64,000 bases of DNA from Calonectria ilicicola (lineage: Eukaryota; Ascomycota; Sordariomycetes; Hypocreales; Nectriaceae): the NCBI GenBank assembly GCA_020809705.1, contig CP085829.1, forward strand, positions 6,510,001-6,574,000. Reading direction: 5' to 3'. Position 1 is the first letter of the stretch; every line of letters begins with the position of its first letter. The notes beneath the pieces were generated by a model, which was given only the letters and a program-made list of their open reading frames with translations, ran no database searches and was not told where the DNA came from. Positions 22,640 through 34,979 of the stretch are shown here, in pieces. Position numbers and translations under genes: made by a program.

Positions 22640-25600
22640 TGTCTTTCATATAGTTATTTTCTTCCTTTTAGGAAAGGAAGATGCCGACAAGGTCACAGGA
22701 CCTAAAGGCACGCCTCATGATAGACTTTCACATCGATTGGTACAATCGCCCTTATGCCAACTCTAAAGCCTAAAGGCAATACAAGATAAAAACCTTAATA
22801 GATAGAACTTTTATATAATAAAAGAAAGAATTTTCAACTAGGAATATAATAATACATACTTAAACAAATCTCTTTTAAATAACCCTTTTTTAAATATATA
22901 TTAAATAGACTTTTTAAAAATATATATATATATAATTAAGATATTTAAATAATATATTATTTATAAGGATAATAGCCTTTTAAAAATAGAATTTATAATT
23001 TAATATATCTATTAAAAAATCTAAATTAATAATATTAAATTAAATATAAAAGATTAAAAATTAAAAAAACTTTAAAAAAAAATAATAAAAATATAAAAAT
23101 AAAATAATATAAAGAATTAAATTAAAATTAAATTAATCTTTTAAAAATATAAACTTCTTTTTAAAAAAAAGAATCTTTTAAATAAAAATAAAATCTTTAT
23201 TTAAAAGTAATAATAAATAATAAAATTAATATTAAAGTATTTTAATATATTTAAATATAAAAAATCTTTTTTAAAAAGAATTAAAAGAGATTTTTAAAGG
23301 AAATAAAGAATAAGGGTTTTATATGGATTGATATATTGAATTGAATAGTTATAAATATAGTATAGTGGAAGGAAAAAGGTAGGAAAGGTAGAATAGGAAA
23401 TGTAAACAATGGTTCAATCAAACAACTAACAGGATACGAGCAGTGATAAATTATAATATAATATTCTTTCTTTATTAATTCTTATCTTTAAGATTGTATA
23501 TATAATCTTAGTGTTATTTTATTTAAGGTAGATTAATTTAGATTTATAATTATCTTTTTATAGTATTAATAATATATTTAATAAATTTATTTATTATTAT
23601 ATTTATTTTATTAAAGATATTATTTTATTTAATTATAATATTATACTTTATTCTTTTTATACTTTTAAAGGTTTTTGCTATTAGATAGTAATTTAATCTT
23701 CTTATTATAAGGAGTATATATATTAAGGTTATTTTTATAATATATTAGAGGTAATAGTAGATTCTTATAAAGGATTTTTATTTTTATAATATTTTATAAT
23801 TAATAAGTATAATAATAATTAAATTAAATAAGAAGTTTAATTATTTAAATAAGGTAGAAGAATAGGCTAAGGAGAAGATATTAGTTACTTAAGTGAAGCT
23901 AAATAAGATTCTTACTTATTTAATATATTTATAGAAATAGAAGTATTTATTAAAGTCTTATAGTAAGAAAATAATTTATTATAGTTTATTATTTATAAAT
24001 AATTTAAATAATATAGATTAGGTAAAGTTGGAAGTAGTAATTGATATATAGGCTTTAGGGGCTTTAGATGCTATTAACTAGAATACTATGGATTTTCCTT
24101 TTGCTTCTTTTAGAGAAATACTTCTAGTATCTTCAAGTAGTGTATAAGATATTTTACTAGTTTCTAAATTATTTCTTTATAGTCTTTCCATTTAATTTCA
24201 AATTTTCTATCTTCCTCTTTTCTCTATAATATCTTCTTAATTTCCTATTAGTTTTCTAGGTTTTTTATTTATAGTTTATATTTAGATCCTATATTTACCT
24301 AGATATTATTATTAGGTTCTAATAGTAAGATATAGAAGATAAGGTGAATTTTAATATTATCTAGAAGATTAAGTTTATAGTTATTTTTTAATATTTTTTT
24401 TAATTAGGTATAGCTTAATCTATATAAAGTTAATTTTTTTATTTTATTTTTTTATTATAAGATTTTTTATTATTAAGTAGACTATATCTCCCTTTAAAAA
24501 GATTAGTCTTTTTAGCCTTTTAAAATTATAATATCTTTTTATAATATTATAAATAAATTTAAGTTCAATCTTTATTTCTTTATATAGTTTTTTTAAATTA
24601 TCTAACTTAATTATTACTTTTACTTAAATTATACCTTCTAAGGGGGCTTAATAAGTATCTAATATAAAGCCAAAATTAGCTTTTATTAATATTATTTTAA
24701 TACTATAATTATAAAATATATTATATATTAATTATATAATAAATAACTTTTTACTTAATTAATTTACTTATAGTTAATATAATATTATAAATATTATTTA
24801 ATTTTCTAGTTTTAGTATTCGGTTTATCCATTTATTTAAAGGTAGAAGGCTATACTTAGCTTATAATTTAATCTTATTAAGAATATTAGGCTTTACTAAA
24901 ACTTAAATATAAATAATTATTCTCTATTTAAAATGATTTTAGTTAGTAGTTTATGTATAATGATTATATTTTAAAAGAAAAAATAAGCAAATTATTCTTT
25001 TTTTATTATTTTATTATAAAGAAGATAATATATTACTTTTATAAAATAATTAATAATAATAAAAATACTATTATAATATACTCCTATAGTAGGGTCTGTT
25101 AATAAGGGAAGGTTAGTAATAAAGTCTATTATAATTAAATCCTATAATTATTATATGATAGGGGATGGTTATAATAATCTATATAGTTTATATCTTGGTT
25201 TTTAAAGTATTAATATAGATTATATTCCTTATATACTTATTTAATTTTCTTTTTATCTTACTAAAGGAAAATATTTATTTAACTTATTTAAGGGTTTTAT
25301 TAATGCCTTTATAGCTATATAAGGGATATTTATAAATATCCTTTATTAACTTTATTTAATATTCCTCTAATATTTATAGATAATTTGTTTTTTCTTCTTC
25401 TAAAAGTATTAGATTATATTTTTTAATTTTTCTTAATAGTAGATTGCCTTATTCTACTTATTATATTAATATTTCTACAGTAGTAGTTTTAGTTGTATAT
25501 AGTAGTCCTCCTACCCTTATAATAATAATTATTTTCTTTATTTCTATTATTATTCTATTAATTAAGGCTTATTCTAGGCCTTTATTAGTATTATAGATTA

Positions 25601-28600
25601 ATAGTTTTTCTTATATTTTTAGTTTTTCTATATTATAGTTAAATTAGTAGCTAATTATATTAACATAGCTATTTTCAATTCCTTTAATATAGATAATTTA
25701 GTAATCAAATTTAGATAGGTATTTTATATATTATAATTATCTTCTACTAAATTTTTAAATAATTATAAAATAAATAATATTTTTATAATTAATATATATT
25801 ATAATTTTATAATTACTTTTTAAAAGGTATTATTAAAATTCTTTAAAAGTATTAATAATAATAAGAAATTCTTTATTATAGATAAAGTAATTTAGCTTAG
25901 GGCTATATAGTTTATATAAGTAGAATACTATAGGATATAAGTTTCTTTATTTATCTTATTATCCGATCTAGGCCCCTAAGGTAAAGTCTAATATATTAAT
26001 TTCTAGCTCTATGGGCTTATTAGGGTTAAATATTATAAGAATAGATTTTTTTAAAATAATATTTTTTATAACTTTAAATAATTATTATACTTTATTTTCT
26101 TATTAAAAGATAATTCCTTTCTTAATTAGTTCTATTATACTTAAAGTGATTTTATTAAATCCTTTAATAAATCTTTAATAATAATTAATAAATCTAAGAA
26201 AGGCTTATACTTCCTTTATATTAATAAATTCCTTCTAATCTTTTACTATAGTGACTTTCTTTAGGTCCATATAAATTTTATTAAAGCTAATAATATATCC
26301 TAGAAATTCTACTTTTTAAATATAGAACTTACTTTTTTCTAATTTAATTAGAAGTTTGGTATTTTAAAGAGCTTTTAAAATCTTATAAATATATTCTTTA
26401 TATTCTTCTTTATTTTTAAAGAAAATAAGGATATTATTTAGATAGTAAATAATAAAAATATTTAAATATTTTTATAATATATTAATTATTATTTATTAAA
26501 ATAATATTAATATATTTATAAGTTTAAAAGATATAATTAGGTATTTAAATAATTTAAATTTAATTTAGAAAGTAGTTTTCTATTTATATCCTTCTTTAAT
26601 ATAAATAAGATTATATACTTTTTTAAGATCTAATATAATAAAGATATTAATTTTATAAAAGTAATTTTTTATTTTATTAATTAATAATAATAAAATATAA
26701 TTTTTAATAATAATATTATTAAGCTATTAGTAGTTTATAATAAGATATAATTTCCTATTTTTCTTAAATATAAATATAATAAAATAACTAGCTTTAGAGT
26801 TTAAAATATAAATATATCCCTTTTTAAGTATATCTTAGATATATTTCTTTAAGGTATTAAGCTTAATTTAATTAAGATTATAAATAAAGTAAAATTAGGT
26901 ATTAGATTTATCTTTAAAAATAATTTTATAATCCTACTAATTAAATTTAAATAATCTAATATCTAATTCTTTTATAAAAAGCTTTTTATAAATTTAATAT
27001 TATAAAGATATATTATATAATCTATCTATTTCTACTTTAGCCTTTATTTCTTTAAGGTTTTTATTAATTTATTAGAATTATATTCTAAGGTAGGTAATTA
27101 TTTATTATTTTTACCTTTTTTAACTATTCTTATATTTATATTTTATTTTTTAAGTAATAAAGATTCTTTTTTACTTATATCTTTTATTTAGTTAAGACTA
27201 GGAGTTTAAGATCTTTTATTATATTTTATAAAAATATTATTAATTATATTATACTTTTTAAATATTTATATTTAGTTAATATATTAGTAAATATTAAGGT
27301 TATATTAGTATAATTATAGATACTTTAAAATTAGATTATATTATCTAATATTAATAATATTAAAGATTATTCCTTAATTTTTTCTTTTAATAAAGACTTT
27401 TAAATAATTAATCTTTTTATTTATAATATTATTATTATAATTAAAAGGGATTTCTTTTATATTAATAATTTTATATAGATTAACTTTTATTATCTATAGT
27501 AATTAAAATTAATTAATTACTTAAAAATTTATATAATTCTATTTAGCTTTACTATTCACTATAATATTATATTACTTCCTTTTAATCCTTACTTTTATTT
27601 TTAATTATTATTAAGGTTGCTCTTTGGTTGTAAAGTATAGAGCTTTTTTAAAGAGTTCTTTTAGTAACTCTAGGGGTTATTACTCTAGCTGCTTCTACTA
27701 CTCTTTTACAGGGGGCTTTACTTATTTTTTAATTTTATTTGGTACTAGGCTATTACTTTATTTATTATATAAATATTATATTTAAGATCTTAATATTTAT
27801 TTTAAGGTAGCTTATTATAATTAAAGAACTTAAATTTATTTAATTTTAATATAGTAAATTAGTAATAAAGGTTTCTTTTTATTACTTTATATTAATTAAA
27901 ATATCTTTTATAAGTATAATAAATAATTATATTTTTTACTTTAATAAAGAAGTATATTATATATTATTTTTACTTTATATATTAAAGGTAATTATAATTA
28001 TAGTAGCTTATTTATAAAATATTCTTATATTCTTTATATATTATATTTAATTTAAGGTTATTCTTTTTATATTAGATAGATTAGGGGTTATAGTTTCCTA
28101 GTTGCTATTTACTTTATGTAAATAAGAAGACTTTATCTCTATTCTATAAAGGTTTTTTAATTTATTAAGTTATTCTTTTAATATTAATTATTTATTTTCT
28201 ATTTTCATTTTTATTATAAGTATAGGTTTTTATTATATTAGTGCTTTATTAGTATATATATTTAAAATAGATATAAGGATTTCTATCTTCTTAGCTTATT
28301 TTAACTATTTATAGGGAAAGTAGGATTAGCCTTTTTATTAGATTGATTATATTTTTTGAATAGCTTTATTGATTTCTTATTATAAAGTAAGTTTTACCTT
28401 ATATAATTTATAGTTTTCTATACATTACTTAACTATAATGATTGATTTATGTTTCTTAATAATAGTAAAAACAATTTTTCCTATGATATCCTCTTTTCCT
28501 TCTAGTATCAAGGTCCATTAAGTTTTTATAATATTAAGTTATTTCTATCCTTCTAGTATAGATTTAAATTGATTTCCTATTTTTAAAAAATAATATTTAA

Positions 28601-29536
28601 AAGATTTATATTTTTTCTTTCTATAGTTAAAGTAGGTAATCTTATTTTTATTATACCCTTAGATAGTGCTAAGTTCCATTAGTCCTAAATAAGTCCTATA
28701 TATAATATTTTATTACTTATTTTAGGTTTTTTTTATTTAGGATATATAGATTTTTATTATTTTAGATATATTCTTTGTATTAGTTAAATTATCTTTTATT
28801 AATCTTAATAGTACTTTTAATATACTTTAAGAGTTTTTTTAGCCAGTCTTTCTTATAGATTTTATTCTTAACTTCATTTTTTAAGCCTTTATAATAAAGT
28901 TTTATTAATATATTATTATTTTAAGCTATTTATACTATAATTCTTTTAAACTTAATTAAATACTAGCTATAAGATTTTATTTATTTAAATTTATATAACT
29001 AATTTATAGCTTATTATTTTATATTAATTATACTAAAATTATCTTTAATAGTAGTTTTAAAATATTCTTAATCTTTAAAGATCTCTTAGATCTTTTTATT
29101 TTAATTAGTATTATCCTTATTTTCTAGATAATTTCTTATAATAGGTTTAAATTATACTCTTATATTCCCTTAGAGGAGGGTTTTAATATATAATACCTAG
29201 GCTTTAGGGATTACAAATTATATTAAAAAAAGCAAAAATATCCCTTTATTTAGGTAAGGAAGGGGACTATATCAATAGCCTTTCCTAAAAAGGGCTCTAA
29301 GACTAGAGGTCTTAGAATTTCATTAATATCTTTACCTTTATTTCCTTTAATTATAATAGTTCTAGCTTTTTCTACTTTAAATTATATTTATATATTTATA
29401 AGTTTCTTTTTAATCTACTATAATTTTATAATTAATTTAGTATTGCTAGAAGGAGTAATAGTAATAAGGTTCTTTCTAGATATTATTATTACTTAATTAT
29501 TAATATAAGTAATTAATTAAATAAGAGCTTTTAATA

Positions 29537-29923
29537 TATAATAATCTAATTAATTCCTAATTTAATAAACTAATTAAAATAAAGGATTTATTATTAATAA
29601 AATAATTAAATATATTATAATAAATAAAATAATAAAAATATTATATTAAATAATTATTAATTATAATTAAAATAATTAAATTATATTAAAAGCTAATTAA
29701 TATTAATTATAAAGGCAGATTCTAATCTATCTATATACTTTTAAGCTTAATATATAATCATTAGGTATTATAATAATTATCTTAGTAATTATAGTAATAA
29801 TTATAATAATCATATCCTAATCATAATAATGATCATATGTATATAGTAATCACAGTCCGGGTAGGTGGGTCTATCCTTGTTCTGCCGAGTCTGACCGCCC
29901 TTGTTATGGCATGGGTCATAACA
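29537..29923 (-). repeat. right LTR (5' LTR in element orientation)
   Basis: 387 bp ending CATAACA. The inner half is A/T-rich, but the outer 100-110 bp (from about 29,815) keep normal base composition, the mirror image of the left LTR. Confidence 0.92.
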
Positions 29924-29928
29924 CTAAC
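29924..29928. repeat. target-site duplication CTAAC, right copy
   Basis: Second copy of the 5-bp duplication flanking the LTR element. The host reading frame continues directly after it. Confidence 0.92.
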
Positions 29929-30862
29929 ATCACTGGCCGAAGGTATGTTGATCACTAATTTCCATTGCTCTTGTAGTGACTGAATGGTTGAAAGCGAATA
30001 TACCTACAGGCGTGCTACAGCCGCATCCATCACTTTACTCAGCAGCGATGCTGAGGTTGTCGCACAAGCCGACTACATCCTATCCATCGTGCCGCCACGC
30101 GATGCCCTTGCAACTGCAAAGCGTTTTGCTTCGATAGAAATCAACCCCTCCAAGGTCCTCTACTATCTTGATCTCAATGCCACTAGTCCAGGTCTTGCGC
30201 GCAAGATAGAAATGGAATTTCAAAAAGACGCACCAGGCATGAGATATGTTGACGGAGGTATTATCGGTGGCCCCCCGCGGCTCATCGACACGACAGGTGA
30301 CGACAGTCTCAATGGCCTTCAATGGAAGCGTCCTTCAATTCCAATTTCGGGACCATACCCAATACCAAACACGGAACTAATAAAAGTACTGAACATGACG
30401 TATCTTGGTCCCAAAATTGGTTCTGCCAGCGGGTTAAAATGCTGCTTTGCCTCAATTGTGAAGGGCCTTATTTCTCTAGCCATTCAATCTTTTAGTACTG
30501 CCAAGTCCCTTGGTGTATATGAAGAGCTACAGAACCATCTGGAACTTTTCCAGCCAGCTCTGAAGAAGAGCACAACGACAATGGTGACTGAGATACCACC
30601 AAAGGCAGGTCGATGGGTTGACGAGATGTGGGAGATTGGTCGCTGTTTTGGGGAGGAAGGAGGCTGGAATAACATTCAAGGCGATGGCCGCGCAGATGCA
30701 AATGTTTATAAACGAATTGCAGAAGTATACAAAACAATATCAGAGGATACTGTATTAGGCCAAGAGCGGCCTGAGCACAGGGTCCGAGGAACCACCGCAG
30801 ATGATGTTGCGGCGGTTTTGGCAGAAGCGTTGAGCAATGAAGAAACCCAGAAGGTGGATTAG

Positions 30863-31210
30863 ATATGCATTAAATGCGATTCTACTCGCATGATCAAGTA
30901 TAATCCATTCGACCAATACACCTTTAGGTTCATTCGTTTAATTCAGGAAGACTTCAGGGTGCGGACCACATTAGGAACATAAAAGAAGCAGCAATAAGAG
31001 AGCCTTAGTCAGGCTTTTATAAATTGAAGGACTTAAGTTGGATTTATTATATTCCATATGCAGTCTTTTTATGATTTTTCTATGATAACCTAACACTGAG
31101 GACCATAACCCACAGGACTGATGGCTAGTATCCAAACAAAATGTCATTATTGCATGTCAATGCAGAGACAAATTATGGGATCAATGAGCGCTACCCTCGG
31201 CTGTAATATC
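30863..31210. other. convergent intergenic spacer
   Basis: 348 bases between the dehydrogenase stop and the last exon of the Zn2Cys6 regulator. Nothing seen. Confidence 0.6.
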
Positions 31211-33876
31211 TCAGGCGGAGAACGGGGTAGATCCATCGCCCGAATTATGAAGCTCTTCCCCAAGTTGACCCAAACTTTCAAGCGTGCCAAAGGCATCCGT
31301 CTGTCCAGCGAGAATAGGCCAACCATCAAAAAAGTCAGTTGTAAGTAAGGTACTTTGTTCCCCTAAAGACTGAATATCAAGCCCCGAGTTTGGAATACCA
31401 GTAAATCGCGAAACATCAAGTATATCAGTGAAACCAGGATATTGTGTTGTAGGTAATATACTGCTGTCTCCGGGGTAACGCTGTCGCTGCGTTAAACCAG
31501 ATAATGCTTCTTCACCCGTGCCTAGCGAACGGGTTAAACTAGAAAATGCGGTCGGATCCTGACACACTGCCTCATGGTAAGTTTCATTGCGCTGTGTATC
31601 CTCCTAGATCAATATCGGCGTTAGGCTGAATGAGGCAAATGGGGATCAAGAGCAAGGATGCCACTCACGTTTGTGCGATTTAAATTCTTTGCGCTACTAC
31701 TTTCAGGATCTAATAACAGACTTTGTCCCATTACCTATAACGCTGATTTCGAACCCGATTGAGAAGTTTGCTGCATACAATGGTCGATTCGACCAATCTG
31801 TGCTCGTAGTTTAGCAGCGAGATTCGGTGTGAGGTTTCGACCTGATTCGATCTTTTCGAGAAAGTTCGATAGAACAAGAAGAATATTCCGAATCTGCAAA
31901 TATGTCCAAGCAGATATAGGATTTTGGATCACACTGCCAAGCATATGACCAATATGAGCTAAATGATACAGCTGGAGAAATTTTAGCGGACCAGAGCATC
32001 CCCAGAAAATTTATGAAACCTACCGAGCCTGTGCTTGAAGAATGGAAGAAACCGGAAGGAGCAGCGCCAAGCTCATCAAGTAATTCGCTTGCAATGGCAC
32101 AGCGCACATGGATACTCGACTTCTCATTTCCAACCAGGCGCATCTTTATATTAAATGTCGTGAAAAGAATGTTGGCGGCCATAGCTCGCGTTGGTATTTT
32201 TATTGCCAAAAAGGAGGTGTACAAATTCTTACCTGTGAGCTCATACCTATCCGTCTGCAAGCCACCAGTGGTATCCTTGATTGTTTTCAGTTCTTGTGGC
32301 AGGTCTCTATGTAACTTGGAGATCAGGTGAAGGCTCTCGGACGCAAAATGAGCTGAGGCTCTGACACCAGAGAGAAATGATGTTACGGAAGCTCCAGGAG
32401 TCTCCACAGACAAACCAGTCTCTTGCTTCATTTTCATTGCATTGTGTAAATTCTCACATAGACGATAAATATCGGAACAAAAGTTCCACCCACGAAGGAA
32501 AGAGACCTTTTGTGATCTAAGGTGAATACTTGTAGCGGTAATGTCCTCATCGTCAAACACTTCTGCGGGATATAGCACAGCTAACTCTGCTTCGCGCTGT
32601 CGAGATATTATCCCAAAGTTGAGAGACACGTATTGCTCTTGCTGATACACGCCCCATATCTATAATTAGAATAGTTAACAGATGCGTACCATAGCTACTC
32701 CAAAATTAGTTTCGAAGTGTAAGATAAAACCCACCAATCCGCGCATTCCCTCCCGTTCAATCCCTGTAAGAGAAGCAGGCCAATTAATCTCACTTTGTAA
32801 ACCGTGCATGATAAGCAAAGAACCATAGTCTCCCAGAAATGCAACAGTCCTCTTCAAATCCCCACTTTGTAGACACACCGATGCCAGAATTGCATTCGCC
32901 TTCATAGCTTGGCAATAGTCAGTGATGGTAGCAACATTGCTTGGCATGGCCTTGACAACCATGTCATAGCAGCGGGCAGATATCAAAGCCGCATTGGATC
33001 GAATATCGTAAAGTTCTGGAGGTATAGAAATATTATTGTATAGTCGCCCAACTGTTAAAGCACACACAGCCATTGTCACGACAAAGACACCCCAGTCAGT
33101 ACGATAAAGCTGCTGGTGAATTTGAGTTTGGAAGGTAGGCCAATGAAAATATGGACGGCTATAGAAGTAAGCACAAGACCAAAAAAAAAATATATAACCC
33201 TTTATCTTAGGGTAAAACCTACAAACGGGTGGCATACATAGGGTATATGGTGTGGTGAAAGAATTCGATGAGAGATTGGATTATTTCCGGCTTTATGGTA
33301 TCCTGAATTTCAGAATAAAGAAACAAAGGACTCGTAGCTACAAAATTTGTTTCTTCAACACGCCCGGGGCTTGTCGAGGCCGTTAAAAGCTCGCCCCGTG
33401 CCACCGCAGCAGCCTCGGTGGTTACAGCATCCGCAGCTACCGTAGCTTGAGCGTCAATCTCCTCCCTTGGACGCCGAGGCGGTGGCTGCATAATCTTTTA
33501 GCACGGGCGACGGGTAATGTACGGCTCTATCTGTTATAGCAGCTGTAGGCAAAATTGAAACTTACTCCGCGTCGTTTAGCTGGCCGATTGTAGGTGCATT
33601 CTTCACCTTGTTCCTCACAACGCCGACAAGTCACGCCCTCGATTCCAGGTGAGCACTAAGAGAAATTAGGATACTGATTTTCAGTAATTGAGTAGAAACG
33701 CATCTACCTTACAGGCATTTCGATAGCATCTGTCGCATGCACGCTACGAATTTATGGTGAGTAACGCATCCCAGCTGGGTCCGATAGATTGCACCACGTA
33801 CGTTATTGCGCTTACGCTTTGGGCCTCGTAATGCACCAGCCGCTGAGGGCCCATTCCCCACAACTGATGGGCTCAT
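31211..33876 (-). CDS. Zn2Cys6 fungal transcription factor with in-frame TAG before the last exon
   Basis: Exons 33876-33802, 33743-33708, 33655-33566, 33494-33223, 33158-32735, 32659-32024, 31971-31669 and 31603-31211 are all in phase. The zinc cluster spans exons 2-3: ACDRCYRNACKC then CRRC and CTY (C-x2-C-x6-C-x8-C-x2-C-x6-C), preceded by basic PKRKRNN. The middle region (FHHTIYP...WGVYQQEQYVSLNFG) is the fungal_trans regulatory domain. A possible extra 48-nt intron (32232-32185) would not change frame. A TAG at 31735-31737 interrupts exon 7; beyond it the same frame, a normal intron (GTGAGT...CTAG, 31668-31604) and an acidic C-terminus (LTTDFFDGWPILAGQ) continue. So the intact form would be about 742 residues and the present product about 589, lacking the likely activation tail. 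It sits at the edge of the catabolic cluster and is its probable regulator. Confidence 0.84.
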
Positions 33877-34979
33877 ACTGATTAGAGATTGATGATTGAT
33901 TGAAAGGCAAAAAGTCGCTTTTGGCGCGGTTGATTATCATGGTCAATCCCACCTAAAGCTTGCCTCACTTGTTCAGATGGGCTACCTAAATGGACCTGCG
34001 GAAAGGAGGGGCACGAACCGGAAGATGGTGCCGGGACCCCGCTTACCAGTGATATCTCCGAGAAGTAACGCCGATTTAGCGATCCCTGGCGAATCCCAGC
34101 ATCACCCCGGCCACGGCGCAGTCACCAATGTGTTGCCTGATCCACAAATTTGCCGCGATCCTAGCTGTTATATTTTACCAAAAAATGACATCATCATCCC
34201 CTGTTGACGAGAACGTAGGTTGTTCCATCGACGCTGGAGGCTTCAGTCAGTCAAAATCGCAATAGAGTAAACTTAATGATAGCTTCAATTGAACACCAGT
34301 GCTAATACTCTCATACCCAAGTAAGCAAGCCTTACTAGTTCAGCTTGCCCCCTTTTTTATCTTTGCTGTTCTTTCATCTCGCTTAGCTAACCTTAGCTTC
34401 CCTTTACCACTGCCTACCCTATAAAGCCGGATCGTTTTACCAACGAGTCAGTAGTTAACCATTTAAAAAGAATTATCTAGTCCCGACACATAAAGTAGTC
34501 CTGCATTGATTTATGAAGATCTACAAAAATTCGTCTCTTCTTTTTAGTAGTTAGGGGTGACCTATTGAGGTTGTCAAATAATCTTGCCCAAATAAATTTG
34601 TAGGCAGTTTTGTCTTACATGGGTCAACCTTGGCAAAGGTGCTGACATACTAAAAACACAGATACCAATTCCAGCGATAAATCTTTGATAGCTAAGCAAG
34701 TAGAGGATCTCGTGTTCTTGAACCCTACCTAAAGGAACTAGGCTAAGTCACTGTAATCCTACCAATTTGGGTATGAATGAAAATACCGCATTAGGAAGTA
34801 CAAGACCCCACACCCCTCAACAAGCGTAAGTTGACAGCCACGGACATCTAGAAATGAACAAATCTATGATTTAACAGGATTGAAGCTTCCAAAATTTTAA
34901 GATGAGCGCTATATGTTGAAAATTCATTTGTTCTAGCAGACAAAATTAGTCTCGAAGCCATATATCTAATTCAGGAATT
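33877..34979. promoter_or_regulatory. divergent promoter region, regulator / acetyl-CoA synthetase-like gene
   Basis: 1.1 kb between divergent starts. Only a short unrecognised ORF (33896-34207) and no repeat seen. Confidence 0.5.

Larger units (their letters stand above)
22253..29923 (-). mobile_element. Ty3/Gypsy LTR retrotransposon, RIP-mutated, 7,671 bp
   Basis: Two LTRs of exactly 387 bp bound the element, and the 5-bp direct repeat CTAAC flanks it (22248-22252 and 29924-29928). Internal sequence is A/T-rich with TpA excess. Read on the minus strand, degenerate Gypsy proteins are recognisable in the expected order: a Gag segment at about 28,861-28,920 (KLYYKGLKNEV-like); reverse transcriptase at about 26,100-26,450, where the catalytic YLDD appears as YLNN and is followed by ILIF, EFLGYII and AFLRFINYY; and the integrase C-terminal core near 24,811-24,855 (…NG*TEY*N). 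Stops and D-to-N / R-to-K changes are all explained by C-to-T or G-to-A. The element is inactive. Orientation is opposite to the host gene. Confidence 0.92.
22154..30862 (+). pseudogene. 6-phosphogluconate-dehydrogenase-like (beta-hydroxyacid dehydrogenase) gene split by LTR retrotransposon
   Basis: The 5' part (22154-22252) encodes an NAD(P)-binding start with SIGEMGMGIAKLL (GxGxMG type) and stops at VLTN inside the first exon. After the 7.67-kb element and one copy of the CTAAC duplication, coding resumes at 29929-29942 (ITGR), is followed by a 52-nt intron (29943-29994, with CTAATT), and continues 29995-30862. Leaving out the element gives an in-frame protein of 326 residues with no other damage: ILSIVPPRDA and VDGGIIGGPP (substrate-binding), and a C-terminal helical domain of the DUF1932 type. 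The family oxidises 3-hydroxy acids. As it stands the gene cannot make full-length protein unless the element were spliced out, which is unlikely. It belongs with the catabolic genes to its left. Confidence 0.93.

Noticed and set aside
22800..29500. Small ORFs and tandem-looking A/T repeats inside the retroelement
   Set aside because: Composition after RIP explains them; no intact coding sequence and no regular repeat unit, so neither a CRISPR array nor a satellite.
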